A program made the position numbers and the translations under genes. Below the pieces are notes generated by a model. That model worked only from the letters and a program-made list of their open reading frames with translations. It had not been told where the DNA came from and did no database searches. DNA of 64,000 nt, taken from assembly GCF_003129565.1 (NCBI RefSeq), contig NZ_QETF01000002.1, positions 124,001 to 188,000 on the forward strand, written 5' to 3'. Of this stretch, positions 46,218 through 56,110 are shown piece by piece; within the stretch, counting starts at the first letter, position 1; each line of letters begins with the position of its first letter. The DNA comes from Salibaculum griseiflavum (GTDB lineage Bacteria; Pseudomonadota; Alphaproteobacteria; Rhodobacterales; Rhodobacteraceae).

Positions 46218-46607
46218 AGCGTTCTGAAGCTGATTGGCGCCGACCTGCCCCCGAAACCTCCCTCGTTCTGATGTAGTGCTTGCTCAACCTTTCGAAGGAG
46301 CAAACGGTTGGGAAGAACTAGTTTCACTGAGGCGCAAATCATCGGGATGATAAGAGAACAGGAAGCAGAGATGCCGACAGCGGCGAATGTCCGCAATTCG
46401 GGCTGCGACGGCAGCATCCCAACTGGTGGGTCAATGGGCGGTATGGGCCGTCAGTTCGATAAAGGCGAACATCGCCGCCAACTTTGCAAACCCCGCTCCC
46501 TGCGCAGAGCCGCCATCCCCGCCATCCCACCGAACGGTGCTTTGCGCCCTTCGCCACTCTCCGCAATTTCCGCGCCCTGCCCCCGATAAAAAACGGCCGG
46601 CCAGGGG
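46218..46607. other. Region with IS3-type remnant and no intact gene
   Basis: 390 bp between the unrecognised gene and holC. Bases from about 46243 look like the left flank of an IS3-family element, 46308-46400 is its orfA start, and the rest (to about 46590) is proline/alanine-rich in several frames with no family match. The holC 3' end lies at the right. Confidence 0.5.
46308..46400 (+). mobile_element. IS3-family transposase OrfA fragment
   Basis: The frame starting TTG at 46308 reads GRTSFTEAQIIGMIREQEAE then MPTA, which matches the N-terminal helix-turn-helix of IS3-type OrfA proteins (the usual continuation is EVCRKHGLSxxTFYxWKAKYG). From about 46388 the frame loses the match and a related but frameshifted degenerate stretch may run to about 46440. 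No orfB or right end follows. AAGGAG precedes the TTG. Confidence 0.7.
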
Positions 46608-47072
46608 TCAGCCCCCCGCCTCGGCCTTCATTTCCCAGCGGCCGCTTTCCTGAGACCAGTATTGCGCCGGGCAGCCGGCCTGGGTCAGGGCCTTCCACTG
46701 GTCGCGCGCCTGCTGCAAGGCCGCGCCGTCATGGCCGTCGAAGATCACGCAGACCCGTTCCATCGCCTGCACTTCCTCGGGGCTGACCGCCGCGCCGTCC
46801 ACGGACATGACGCAGGTCGGGGCATTGGCGGCGCCCTCTCCCATCGTCAGCAGCACCGGCTGGTCGGCATCATGGGGGCCGCCGTCCAGCCCGTGCGGCA
46901 GGAACCCCTCTTCCGGGCCCAGCCACAGGGCGGCATCCAGCGCCTGCATCCGCGCGCCATCGACGCCCCGGACCTCGATGCGCCAACCGACCTCGCGCGC
47001 CTTGCCCAGCAACATGGGCAGGACGCGCTCCAGCGGCTGCGTCGTCAGGTGATAGAAATAGGCGGCCCCCAT
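46608..47072 (-). CDS. holC: DNA polymerase III chi subunit
   Basis: A 154-residue HolC-like protein, the chi subunit of the clamp loader that contacts single-stranded-DNA-binding protein. The family opening is YFYHLTTQPLERVLPMLLGK and the core contains LDAALWLGPEEGFLPHGLDG and VCVIFDGHDGAALQQARDQW. It begins 4 bp after the pepA stop, so pepA-holC is one unit, the common arrangement. The C-terminal end is at the border of the accessory patch but looks complete. Confidence 0.93.
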   Translation of the reverse strand: MGAAYFYHLTTQPLERVLPMLLGKAREVGWRIEVRGVDGARMQALDAALWLGPEEGFLPHGLDGGPHDADQPVLLTMGEGAANAPTCVMSVDGAAVSPEEVQAMERVCVIFDGHDGAALQQARDQWKALTQAGCPAQYWSQESGRWEMKAEAGG

Positions 47073-47076
47073 GCCC

Positions 47077-48543
47077 CTAGCCTTCGTAGCGATCCGCGAT
47101 CAGCCGGTTGAGCGCCATCACCCCCCAGCCCGTCGCACCTTTGGGGGCGAGCGTCGTGTCCCTGGATTGCAGCGCCACGCCCGCGATGTCCAGGTGACAC
47201 CACGGCACCTCGTCCTTGACGAAGCGCCTCAGGAACTGCGCCGCGGTGATCGACCCGGCCGGCCGGCCGCCCACGTTCTTCATATCGGCGATGCGGCTTT
47301 TCAGCTGGTCGTCATAGGCCTGCCCCATGGGCAATTGCCAGGCGCCCTCGCCCTCGGCCCCGGCGGATTTGATGAAATCGGCGGCCAGCTTGTCATCATT
47401 GCCGAAAACGCCCGCGTTTTCATGGCCCAGCGCGATTATCATCGCGCCGGTGAGGGTGGCCAGGTCGATCATGCCCGACGGCTTGAACCGGTCCTGCGCG
47501 TACCAGAGCACATCGGCCAGGACCATGCGTCCCTCGGCATCGGTATTGATGACCTCGATCGTGTCGCCCTTCATGGATTTCACCACGTCGCCGGGCCGGG
47601 TGGCATTGCCCGAGGGCATGTTTTCCACCAGGCCGACTAGACCCACCACATTGGCCTTGGCCTTGCGCAGGGCCAGCGTGCGCATGACGCCGCTGACAAC
47701 ACCCGCGCCGCCCATGTCCATGGTCATGTCCTCCATGCCCCCCGCCGGTTTCAGGGAGATCCCGCCGGTGTCGAAGACCACCCCCTTGCCGACCAGCGCA
47801 AAGGGGGCTTCGTCGCCGCCGCCCTTCCACTGCATGACCACCAGCTTGGAAGGGCTTACGCTGCCCTGCCCCACGGCCAGCAGCGCGCCCATCCCGAGCG
47901 TTTCCATATCGGCCTCTTCGAGGATCTCGACCTCCAGCCCGATCTCCTGCATCGCGGCCAGCCGTGCGGCGAAATCGTCGGTCGTCAGCACGTTGGCCGG
48001 CTCGTTCACCAGGTCACGGGTGAAGAACACCCCCTCGGCCACGGCGGCCATGGGGGCGGCGGCGCGGGCCAGCTCCTCGGGTTTGGAGGCCATGATGTCC
48101 ACCGGGCCGGGCGCCTCTGCGGGGTCGGTCTTGTGGGTTTCGAATCCATAGCCGCGCAGCGCCAGGCCAAGCGACAAATCCGCCCCTCGGCCAGTGCTGC
48201 CCAGAAGAACCAGCAGGTCGCCCTTGCCCCGCGCCTTGGCCAGCTCGGCGCCGGCGCGGCGCGCCTCGTCCACGCTGGGCCGGCGCGGCAATTTCACGAC
48301 CAGAACCGCCTCGGCGGCCATGCCGGCGGGCCAGTCCAGCGCCAGCACATCGCCGATCTTGGCCTTTTCGAACCGTTCGCTTTCGGCCAGGCGCGCCACG
48401 GCCTTTTTCGTCAGCGAATTCACCTTGCGCGCGCCTTGGTCCAGCTTGCCATCGGGCGTGACGACCACCGCGATGCGGCCGGCGCGATCGGCCAGCCCGT
48501 CCAGGTCGGTTTCGTGAAAGCGAATCTCGGCAGGTCGGGACAT
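47077..48543 (-). CDS. pepA: Leucyl aminopeptidase (M17)
   Basis: A 488-residue di-zinc M17 aminopeptidase. The family signature NTDAEGRMVL and the catalytic lysine region VFDTGGISLKPAGG with MTMDMGGAG are all present; the N-terminal macro-like domain is about 1-170. The ATG complementary to 48541-48543 was chosen for the family-like N-terminus. It heads the minus-strand pepA-holC unit and is divergent from lptF (161 bp between starts). In some bacteria PepA also binds DNA for site-specific recombination; that is not shown here. Confidence 0.96.
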   Translation of the reverse strand: MSRPAEIRFHETDLDGLADRAGRIAVVVTPDGKLDQGARKVNSLTKKAVARLAESERFEKAKIGDVLALDWPAGMAAEAVLVVKLPRRPSVDEARRAGAELAKARGKGDLLVLLGSTGRGADLSLGLALRGYGFETHKTDPAEAPGPVDIMASKPEELARAAAPMAAVAEGVFFTRDLVNEPANVLTTDDFAARLAAMQEIGLEVEILEEADMETLGMGALLAVGQGSVSPSKLVVMQWKGGGDEAPFALVGKGVVFDTGGISLKPAGGMEDMTMDMGGAGVVSGVMRTLALRKAKANVVGLVGLVENMPSGNATRPGDVVKSMKGDTIEVINTDAEGRMVLADVLWYAQDRFKPSGMIDLATLTGAMIIALGHENAGVFGNDDKLAADFIKSAGAEGEGAWQLPMGQAYDDQLKSRIADMKNVGGRPAGSITAAQFLRRFVKDEVPWCHLDIAGVALQSRDTTLAPKGATGWGVMALNRLIADRYEG

Positions 48544-48704
48544 GCGGCGTCTCCTGTGGTGTGGGGGGTGTGGAATGCTGAGCAATTGGTAGCCTGCCCC
48601 CCGCCGGATGGCCAGAGAGCACTTGGGTTGCCCAAAAAACTGATATAGCGTCCCGCTACTGCCAGGACGGGCCATCGGCCCTAGACGAAACGGGGGAAAA
48701 ACAG

Positions 48705-49841
48705 GTGCCGCGATTCGACCGCTACATGCTGTCGCAATTCCTCACCGTGTTCGGCTTCTTTTCCCTTGTTCTCGTGCTGATGTACTGGATCAACCAGGCG
48801 GTGCACCTGTTCGACCAGATCATCGCAGACGGACAATCGGCCTGGGTGTTCCTGGAACTGACCGCCCTCTCCCTGCCTGCCCTGATCCAGCTGGTCCTGC
48901 CGCTCGCCGCCTTCGCCGCCTCGGTCTACGTCACCAACCGCATGGCTTCGGAAAGCGAACTGGTCGTGGTCCAGGCCACGGGCTACTCCACCTTTCGCAT
49001 GGCCCGCCCGGTTCTTGTCTTCGGGGCCATCGTGACCGGCCTGCTACTGATCCTGTCGCATGTGCTGGTCCCCGTCAGCCAGGGCCGGCTGATCGAGCGT
49101 CAGGCCGAGATATCGCGCAACCTGACCGCCCGGCTGCTGACCGAGGGGCAGTTCATGTCACCCTCGGCCGGGGTCACGCTGTTCGTGCGCGACGTCACCC
49201 CCGAGGGCGAGCTGCGCGACATTTTCCTGTCCGACAGCCGCCGCGAGGATCGCCATATCGGCTATACGGCCAGCCGTGCCTTCCTGGTGCGCGCCGAGGC
49301 CGGTCCGCAGCTGGTGATGATCGACGGGCTTGCCCAGACACTCGACAAGGACAGTCAACGCCTTTTCACCACCCGGTTCGATGATTTCGCCTATGACATC
49401 TCGGCCCTTGTCCCCGAGGTGGGCAATCGGCGCCGCTCGGTCCAGGAGGTCTCGACCTTCGAGCTGCTCAATCCTAGCCCCGCCCTGCAAGACGAAACCC
49501 GCCGCGATGCGGCCTACCTGCTGCATGCGGGTCACGAACGGTTCGCCCAACCGCTGACGGCATTGGTCGGGGCGTTCCTTGGCTTCGCGACGCTGCTCGT
49601 GGGCGGGTTCAGCCGGTTCGGCCTGTGGCAACAGATCCTGGGCGCGATTGCCCTGGTCGTGGTCATGAAATCCATCGAAAGCGCCGCTATGGGCGCCGCG
49701 CGCGCCAGCGTATCCGCCTGGCCGCTGACCTACGCAGGGCTGATCTTCGGCCTTGTCGCCGGGCTGACCCTGCTTTTCGTGAGCACCCGCCCCTACCTGT
49801 TGCGCCGCCGCCCGACCCTGCCCGCGGGGACCGGCGCATGA
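48705..49841 (+). CDS. lptF: LPS export permease LptF
   Basis: A 378-residue inner-membrane permease of the LptB2FGC transporter that lifts LPS from the inner membrane. It has the six-helix pattern with a periplasmic beta-jellyroll (about 120-270), the N-terminal RFDRYMLSQFLTVFGFFSLV and LALPALIQLVLPLA-type helix (SLPALIQLVLPLAAFAASVY), and MASESELVVVQATG. The start is GTG at 48705, preceded by GGGGGAAAA. lptG begins 4 bases before its stop. Confidence 0.95.
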   Translation: MPRFDRYMLSQFLTVFGFFSLVLVLMYWINQAVHLFDQIIADGQSAWVFLELTALSLPALIQLVLPLAAFAASVYVTNRMASESELVVVQATGYSTFRMARPVLVFGAIVTGLLLILSHVLVPVSQGRLIERQAEISRNLTARLLTEGQFMSPSAGVTLFVRDVTPEGELRDIFLSDSRREDRHIGYTASRAFLVRAEAGPQLVMIDGLAQTLDKDSQRLFTTRFDDFAYDISALVPEVGNRRRSVQEVSTFELLNPSPALQDETRRDAAYLLHAGHERFAQPLTALVGAFLGFATLLVGGFSRFGLWQQILGAIALVVVMKSIESAAMGAARASVSAWPLTYAGLIFGLVAGLTLLFVSTRPYLLRRRPTLPAGTGA

Positions 49842-50935
49842 TCCTGTTTCGCTACTTTTCGCGTCGGTTCCTGATCACGTTCGGCAGCACGTTCGCGGTC
49901 TTCCTGCTGCTGAACGGCTTTATCGACCTGGTGGAACAGGGGCGCCGCTTCGCCCGGACCGAGGCCGGTTTCGCCCAGATCCTCGGCCTGACGCTGCTGA
50001 ACCTGCCGCAGGCGCTCTACCAGATGCTGCCACTGATCACAGTGCTCAGCGCCATCGCGCTGTTCCTGGGCCTTTCGCGATCCTCGGAGCTGGTCGTGAC
50101 GCGCGCGGCCGGGCGCTCGGCCCTGCGCGCCTTCCTGGGGCCGCTTCTGATGACCCTGATGATCGGACTCGTGGCGGTTGCGGTCTTCAACCCGATCGTC
50201 GCGGCGACACTGAAGGAATACGAAGACCGGTCCTCTGGCCTGCGCCAGGACCCGTCCAGCATCCTGGCGATCTCGGATGACGGGCTATGGCTGCGGCAGG
50301 GCGATGCGGATCGACAGACGGTCATCCGCGCCGAAGCCACCAATCTTGACGGCACCGTCCTGCAAGACGTCACGTTCATCACCTTCACCCAGGCCGGCGG
50401 GCCAGTGCGCCGGATCGAGGCCGCCACCGCGCAGCTTGTCGAAGGGGCCTGGGAACTGACGCAGGCCAAGGCCTGGCCGCTCTCGGATGGCCGTGTGGCC
50501 GAACAATGGGCGACCACCCATCCGACCTTGCGCATTCCCTCGACACTGTCCGCCGACCAGATCCGCGACAGTTTCGGCACGCCCAGCTCGATTCCGATCT
50601 GGGACTTGCCCGCCTTCATCAACCGGCTCGAAGCCGCCGGGTTCTCCGCGCTGCGTCACCGCGTCTGGTTCCAGATGGAACTGGCCCAGCCCTTGTTCCT
50701 CTGCGCCATGATGCTGATCGCCGCCGGCTTCACCATGCGCCATCAGCGCGGGCGGCGCGTGGGCCTTCTGGTGCTGACCGCGGTGATCCTGAGTTTCGGG
50801 CTGTATTTCCTGCGCAACTTCGCGCAAATCCTGGGCGACAACGGCCAGATCCCCGTGGCACTGGCCGCCTGGGCACCGCCCCTTGCGGGAATAGCGGCCT
50901 CGCTGGGGCTGCTCTTGCACCTGGAGGACGGATGA
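49838..50935 (+). CDS. lptG: LPS export permease LptG
   Basis: A 365-residue partner of LptF with the same topology: MILFRYFSRRFLITFGSTF, TLLNLPQALYQMLPLITVL, RSSELVVTRAAGRSAL, a periplasmic jellyroll (about 110-260) and three C-terminal helices. It overlaps lptF by 4 bases and lptD by 4 bases (ATGA in both cases), so lptF, lptG and lptD are translationally linked. lptA, lptB and lptC are not in the window. Confidence 0.95.
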   Translation: MILFRYFSRRFLITFGSTFAVFLLLNGFIDLVEQGRRFARTEAGFAQILGLTLLNLPQALYQMLPLITVLSAIALFLGLSRSSELVVTRAAGRSALRAFLGPLLMTLMIGLVAVAVFNPIVAATLKEYEDRSSGLRQDPSSILAISDDGLWLRQGDADRQTVIRAEATNLDGTVLQDVTFITFTQAGGPVRRIEAATAQLVEGAWELTQAKAWPLSDGRVAEQWATTHPTLRIPSTLSADQIRDSFGTPSSIPIWDLPAFINRLEAAGFSALRHRVWFQMELAQPLFLCAMMLIAAGFTMRHQRGRRVGLLVLTAVILSFGLYFLRNFAQILGDNGQIPVALAAWAPPLAGIAASLGLLLHLEDG

Positions 50936-53034
50936 TACGGCGGATTGCCCTGGTCGTTCTGCTATGGCTCTGGCCGCTGGCGCTTGCGGCGCAGGCCCCG
51001 GCCACGCTGGTCGCCGACCGGATCCTGGTGCAGGACAGCGGCAACCAGCTGATCGCCGAAGGAAATGTCGAGGTCTTTCATGATGGCACCCGCCTGTCAG
51101 CGGCGCGCATCACCTATGACCGCAGCACCGACCAACTGGCGATTATCGGTCCGATCTTCATCCGCACCGCCGAGGGCGAAATCCTGACCGCCGACCGCGC
51201 CAGCCTCGACGCCCGCCTCGAAAGGGGCCTTCTTCGCGGGGCACGGCTGATCCTGGACGAACGGCTGCAACTGGCCGCCGACCGGATCGACCGGGTCGAC
51301 AGCCGCTACACCCAGCTGACGCGGACCGCAGCGACCTCGTGCAAGGTCTGCGATGACGGCCGGCCGCCGCTATGGGAAATTCGCGCCGGCCGGGTTGTCC
51401 ATGACAGCGAGGCGCGCCAGCTCTATTTCGAGGATGCCCAGTTCCGGGTCTACGATCTGCCCATCTTCTGGCTGCCCCGCATGCGCCTTCCGGACCCGAC
51501 CCTGACCCGGGCGACCGGCCTGCTGATCCCGGAACCCCGGGCCACCGACCAGCTCGGGCTGGGCATCAAGCTGCCCTATTTCATCCGCCTCGGCGATCAC
51601 CGCGACCTGACCCTGACGCCCTACCTGTCACCCGAAACCACCACCTTGGATGCGCGCTACCGGCAGGCCTATCTGAACGGGCTGATCGAGTTGCGCGGCG
51701 GCATCACGAACGACACCCTGACCGATGCGCCGCGCGGCTATCTCTTTGCCGAAGGAGCATTCCGACTGAAGGATGGCGGCATATTGCGCTTCGACGTGGA
51801 GTCGGCCTCGGATGACGCCTACCTGCTGGATTACGACATCAGCGGGGCCGACCGTCTGGACAGCGAGCTCAGCTATACCCGCGTCGAGGACCGGCAGATG
51901 CGCCGCGCCCATGTGACGCTCTACCAGAGCCTGCGCGCCGCCGAGGACAATGACCGTCTGCCGCCGGTCGTGGCCGAAGCGGCCTGGGAACGGCGCACGA
52001 CGCCGTCCATCGGCGGGACGTTGACCTTCGGCGGGGCATTGGAAGGCCATCTGCGCACGCTCGATGCCGGGCCGGACGGCCTGGGCGACACATTGCGCGC
52101 CGGGGCGACGCTGGATTGGCGCCGGTCTTTCGTCACCCGGCCGGGTCTGATGATCGAAACCGAGGCCGGGCTGCGGCTGGACCATTACGCCTTTTCCGAC
52201 GATGCGCTGGCCGATGACACGACCCGCACCCGGACGCAGCTGGGAACCACCCTGCGCTACCCGTTGATCCGGAAGGGCCCGCAGGCCACCCACCTGCTGG
52301 AGCCGGTGCTACAGTTTGCCTGGTCCGACCAGTCGGGCGGTGCCGTCCCGAACGAAGACAGCTCCACCGCCGAGTTCGACCAGACCAGCCTGCTGTCCCT
52401 GTCGCGATTCCCCGGAGAGGACGCCACCGAAACCGGCGCCCGCGCCGCCCTGGGCCTGAGCTGGGCCCGGCGCGGTGACCGGGGCTGGAACAGCCGGCTG
52501 ACCTTCGGCCGGGTATTGCGGGACCGGGCAGAGCCGGACTTCACCCACACCTCCGGCCTCGACGGCACGGCGTCGGACTGGCTGATTGCCGCAGCGCTGG
52601 AAAGCCCGGAAGGTCTGGCACTACAGGGCCGGACCCTTGTCGATGACGCGGCGCAGGTCACCCGCGCCGAGGCCTTGCTGGACTGGTCCAACGCCCGGCT
52701 CGACCTGACCGCCGGCTATATCTTCCTGCCCCCCGACACCGAGGAGGACCGGGCCGACCCGGTGCGCGAGATCAGCTTCGACGGCACCTACAGGTTCAAC
52801 GAAAACTGGTCGGCGGGACTGGACATGCGCTATGATCTGGCCGCCGGGTCACCCTCGCAGGCGGGGCTGGATGTCGGCTGGCGCAACGAATGTGTCACGG
52901 TCGATTTTTCGGTGTCGCGCCGCTTCACGTCTTCGACTAGTGTGCAACCGACAACCGATTTCGGCCTGCTGGTGGGGCTTACCGGGTTTTCCGCCGGGCG
53001 CGTTGGCGCCAGCCCCGGACGCTGCCAGGACTGA
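50932..53034 (+). CDS. lptD: LPS-assembly outer-membrane protein LptD
   Basis: A 700-residue outer-membrane protein that with LptE places LPS in the outer leaflet. It has a signal peptide (about 1-20), an OstA/LptA-like beta-jellyroll N-domain (about 22-150, with LVADRILVQDSGNQLIAEGN) and a large beta-barrel. Cysteine content is low: a CKVC pair near residue 131 and two C-terminal cysteines (in WRNECVTV and PGRCQD), so the disulfide pattern of the enteric protein is only partly conserved. It overlaps lptG by 4 bases and surA follows after 26 bp. Confidence 0.95.
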   Translation: MIRRIALVVLLWLWPLALAAQAPATLVADRILVQDSGNQLIAEGNVEVFHDGTRLSAARITYDRSTDQLAIIGPIFIRTAEGEILTADRASLDARLERGLLRGARLILDERLQLAADRIDRVDSRYTQLTRTAATSCKVCDDGRPPLWEIRAGRVVHDSEARQLYFEDAQFRVYDLPIFWLPRMRLPDPTLTRATGLLIPEPRATDQLGLGIKLPYFIRLGDHRDLTLTPYLSPETTTLDARYRQAYLNGLIELRGGITNDTLTDAPRGYLFAEGAFRLKDGGILRFDVESASDDAYLLDYDISGADRLDSELSYTRVEDRQMRRAHVTLYQSLRAAEDNDRLPPVVAEAAWERRTTPSIGGTLTFGGALEGHLRTLDAGPDGLGDTLRAGATLDWRRSFVTRPGLMIETEAGLRLDHYAFSDDALADDTTRTRTQLGTTLRYPLIRKGPQATHLLEPVLQFAWSDQSGGAVPNEDSSTAEFDQTSLLSLSRFPGEDATETGARAALGLSWARRGDRGWNSRLTFGRVLRDRAEPDFTHTSGLDGTASDWLIAAALESPEGLALQGRTLVDDAAQVTRAEALLDWSNARLDLTAGYIFLPPDTEEDRADPVREISFDGTYRFNENWSAGLDMRYDLAAGSPSQAGLDVGWRNECVTVDFSVSRRFTSSTSVQPTTDFGLLVGLTGFSAGRVGASPGRCQD

Positions 53035-53060
53035 GACACTGACCAAATCAAGAGGTTCCA

Positions 53061-54260
53061 ATGCGTGCCCTTCTGTCACTGATCGCCCTCTTCGCCACGC
53101 TGGCCCTGCCGGTGCAGGCACAATTCTCACCGGCGATCACGGTGAATGACAAGGTCATCACCCAATACGAAATCGACCAGCGCGCGCGGATGCTGCGCGT
53201 GTTCAACAGCCCAGGCAATCTGGCCGAACTGGCGCGTGAACAACTGGTCGAGGAACGCCTGAAGCAAGAGGCGCTCGATCAGGCCGGGATGCGCTTGACC
53301 GAGGATGGCCTGCAGCGGGCAATGGCGGATTTCGCCGCGCGCGCCAACCAGGAGTTGGAGCAGTTCCTGACGGTGCTCGCGCAGAACGGCATCGACGAGG
53401 AAACCCTCCGCGACTTCGTGCGGATCAACGTCACCTGGCGCGACTTCATCCGGTCCCGATACGGGGACCGGGCCCAGATCTCCGAGGCAGAGATCGACCA
53501 GGCCCTCGGCCAGTCCGAGGGGGGCGCCGGGATCGAGGTTCTGCTGAACGAGATCATCATCGCCGCCCCGCCACCCGAGGCCGCCCGCGCCATGGCCACA
53601 GCCGAACGCATCAGCGAGATCACCTCCTTCGCGGCCTTCGAGGCCGAAGCGCGCCGTGTCTCCGCCCTGCCCTCGCGTGAACGCGGCGGGCGATTGAACT
53701 GGCTGCCGATCAGCAATTTCCCCGCTCCGCTGCGGCCGATCTTCCTGGGGCTGGCCCCGGGCGAGGTGACCGACCCGCTGCCCATCGAGAATGGCGTCGC
53801 CCTGTTCCAGCTGCGCGATGTGCGCGAGGTGCCGCGCGCCCCGGCTGCCCCCGCAGCCATCGAATACGCGGCCTACTTCATCGACGGGGGCCTGTCGGAT
53901 CGGGCGATCGCGCGGGCTGAACGCCTCTCGGGGCAGGTCGATACCTGCGACGATCTTTACGGCGTGGCCCAGGGCCAGCCGCCCGAAGTGCTGCAGCGCG
54001 ACGCGCTGCCGCCTGCCGAGATCCCCGAGGACGTGGCCTTGGAACTGGCCAAGCTCGACCCGGGCGAAACCTCCTACGGGCTGACCCGGGCCAACGGCGA
54101 AACGCTGGTCTTCCTGATGCTGTGCGGGCGCACCGCTACCCTTGAGACCGAGCAGGACCGCGACGCGATCCGCAACCAGTTGCGCTCGCAGCGGCTGGAA
54201 GGCTACGCGGACGCGCTGCTGGCCGAACTGCGCGCCTCGGCCCGCATCGTCGAGAATTGA
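53061..54260 (+). CDS. surA: Periplasmic chaperone/peptidyl-prolyl isomerase SurA-like
   Basis: A 399-residue secreted chaperone for outer-membrane proteins. A signal peptide (cut near residue 20, LPVQAQ), a SurA N-terminal domain with ITVNDKVITQYEIDQRARML, and one recognisable parvulin-type rotamase (about 170-260, RERGGRLNWLPISNFPAPLR) are present; the C-terminal third is degenerate. The gene follows lptD and precedes pdxA and rsmA, the classic lptD-surA-pdxA-rsmA order. The pdxA start overlaps its stop. Confidence 0.93.
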   Translation: MRALLSLIALFATLALPVQAQFSPAITVNDKVITQYEIDQRARMLRVFNSPGNLAELAREQLVEERLKQEALDQAGMRLTEDGLQRAMADFAARANQELEQFLTVLAQNGIDEETLRDFVRINVTWRDFIRSRYGDRAQISEAEIDQALGQSEGGAGIEVLLNEIIIAAPPPEAARAMATAERISEITSFAAFEAEARRVSALPSRERGGRLNWLPISNFPAPLRPIFLGLAPGEVTDPLPIENGVALFQLRDVREVPRAPAAPAAIEYAAYFIDGGLSDRAIARAERLSGQVDTCDDLYGVAQGQPPEVLQRDALPPAEIPEDVALELAKLDPGETSYGLTRANGETLVFLMLCGRTATLETEQDRDAIRNQLRSQRLEGYADALLAELRASARIVEN

Positions 54261-55231
54261 TGCGGCCCATCGCGGTCAGCTGCGGCGAACCGGCCGGGAT
54301 CGGGCCCGAGATCGCCGCAGGGGCCTGGGCCGCCTTGCGCGACACGGTGCCGATCCTGTGGATCGGTGACCCGGCCCACCTGCCCGAGGGCACGCCCTGG
54401 CAGGCTGTGGCGAGCGCGGACCAAGCCAAGACGGCCGCCGCGACGGCCTTGCCCGTTCTGGCCCAGGATTTCGGGGCACCGCGCCGCCCCGGCACGCCGG
54501 ATCCCGCCCATGCGCCCCATGTGATCGCCGCGATCGAAGCGGCCGTGCGCCTGGTCGATAGTGGGGATTGCGCGGCGCTCTGCACCGCGCCCATTCACAA
54601 ACAGGCGCTGATCGACGGGGCCGGGTTCGCCTATCCCGGTCACACGGAATTCCTGGCCCATCTGGGCGGCGCCGACCGGGCGGTGATGATGCTGGCCAGC
54701 GATGCACTGCGCGTCGTGCCCGCGACGATCCATATCCCGCTGGCCGAGGTGCCCCAGGCCCTGAGTGCGCGCGGCCTGACCGACACGATCCTGATCACCC
54801 ATGCCGCCCTGATCCGTGATTTCGGCATTCCCGCCCCCCGGATGGCCGTTGCCGGGCTGAACCCCCATGCGGGCGAAGGCGGCAAGATCGGCCGTGAAGA
54901 GATCGAGATGATCACCCCGGTGCTGGACGCCCTGCGTGCCGAGGGGCTGGACATTGCCGGCCCGCTTTCCGCCGACACGATGTTCCATGGCGCCGCCCGC
55001 GCCCGCTATGACGTGGCGATCGCCATGTATCACGACCAGGCGCTGATCCCGATCAAGACGCTGGCCTTCGACGAAGGCGTGAACGTGACCCTTGGCCTGC
55101 CGTTCATCCGCACCTCGCCCGACCATGGCACGGCCTTCGACATCGCCGGGACCGGCACCGCCAACCCCGCCTCGATGATCGCGGCACTTCGCATGGCCGC
55201 GCGAATGGCCGAGGCCCGGCATGGGCGGTGA
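54260..55231 (+). CDS. pdxA: 4-hydroxythreonine-4-phosphate dehydrogenase
   Basis: A 323-residue NAD-dependent enzyme of pyridoxal phosphate synthesis. Motifs include SCGEPAGIGPEIA, CTAPIHKQAL, GHTEFLAHLGG, GLNPHAGEGGKIG and MYHDQALIPIKTLAFD, which hold the metal-binding histidines. The ATG at 54260 shares its A with the surA stop (TGATG); a TTG one codon earlier is less likely. It is the third gene of the lptD-surA-pdxA-rsmA order. Confidence 0.96.
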   Translation: MRPIAVSCGEPAGIGPEIAAGAWAALRDTVPILWIGDPAHLPEGTPWQAVASADQAKTAAATALPVLAQDFGAPRRPGTPDPAHAPHVIAAIEAAVRLVDSGDCAALCTAPIHKQALIDGAGFAYPGHTEFLAHLGGADRAVMMLASDALRVVPATIHIPLAEVPQALSARGLTDTILITHAALIRDFGIPAPRMAVAGLNPHAGEGGKIGREEIEMITPVLDALRAEGLDIAGPLSADTMFHGAARARYDVAIAMYHDQALIPIKTLAFDEGVNVTLGLPFIRTSPDHGTAFDIAGTGTANPASMIAALRMAARMAEARHGR

Positions 55232-55276
55232 GCGGCCCTCCGGGGGGAGTTTATTGCCAAGATGAAGAGAGAGAAA

Positions 55277-56107
55277 ATGGATGACCTGCCCCCGCTGCGG
55301 GACGTGATCGCGGAACATGGCCTGTCGGCCCGGAAGGCGCTGGGGCAGAATTTCCTGCTGGACCTCAACCTCACCGCCAAGATCGCCCGCATGGCCGGGT
55401 CGCTGCACGATCATGACGTGCTGGAAATCGGCCCCGGCCCCGGCGGCCTGACCCGGGGCCTGCTGTCCGAGGGGGCGCGGCGCGTGGTGGCGGTGGAAAA
55501 GGATGCCCGCTGCCTGCCCGCCCTGCAGGAGATCGCCGCCGCCTATCCGGGGCGGCTGGAGGTGCTGAATGCCGACGCGCTGGACATCGATCCGGGCGCG
55601 CACCTGACCCCGCCCATCCGCATCGCCGCCAACCTGCCCTACAACGTGGGCACGGAATTGCTGGTGCGCTGGCTCACGCCGCCGGATTGGCCCCCCTTCT
55701 GGGACAGTCTGACTCTGATGTTTCAAAAGGAGGTGGCGCAGCGAATCGTCGCCGCCCCCGGGTCGAAAGCCTATGGCAGGCTGGCGATCCTGGCCCAGTG
55801 GCGGACCGACGCGGAGATCGTCATGGAATTGCCGCCGCAAGCGTTTTCACCGCCGCCCAAGGTGCATAGCGCCGTCGTCCACCTGACGGCCCTGGCCGAA
55901 CCGCGCTTTCCCGCGGATGCAAAGACATTGGAAATGGTGGTGGCCAAGGCCTTCAACCAGCGGCGCAAGATGCTGCGCGCCGCGTTGAAGGGCCTGCGCC
56001 CGGATATCGAGGACCGGCTGATCGCGGCCGGGATCGCGCCAACGGACCGCGCCGAACAGGTGGACCTTGAACGGTTCTGCGCCCTTTCGCGGGCCATGGA
56101 TGGCTAG
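55277..56107 (+). CDS. rsmA: 16S rRNA dimethyladenosine methyltransferase
   Basis: A 276-residue SAM-dependent enzyme that dimethylates A1518 and A1519 of 16S rRNA. The SAM motif is [16 protein letters not shown] and the catalytic one NLPYNVG, with [14 protein letters not shown] at the N-terminus. I take the second in-frame ATG (55277); one at 55262 would add five residues, and AAGAGAGAG lies close before the chosen one. It ends the lptF-to-rsmA run. Confidence 0.95.
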   Translation: MDDLPPLRDVIAEHGLSARKALGQNFLLDLNLTAKIARMAGSLHDHDVLEIGPGPGGLTRGLLSEGARRVVAVEKDARCLPALQEIAAAYPGRLEVLNADALDIDPGAHLTPPIRIAANLPYNVGTELLVRWLTPPDWPPFWDSLTLMFQKEVAQRIVAAPGSKAYGRLAILAQWRTDAEIVMELPPQAFSPPPKVHSAVVHLTALAEPRFPADAKTLEMVVAKAFNQRRKMLRAALKGLRPDIEDRLIAAGIAPTDRAEQVDLERFCALSRAMDG

Positions 56108-56110
56108 GGT

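Noticed and set aside
45815-46417. 200-residue minus-strand frame in the accessory patch
   Set aside because: Ser/Thr/Pro-rich with scattered cysteines. The plus-strand frame over the same bases has a more protein-like composition, though neither is recognised.
54257-54259. TTG start for pdxA one codon upstream
   Set aside because: The ATG at 54260 gives the usual TGATG overlap with the surA stop and a normal N-terminus.
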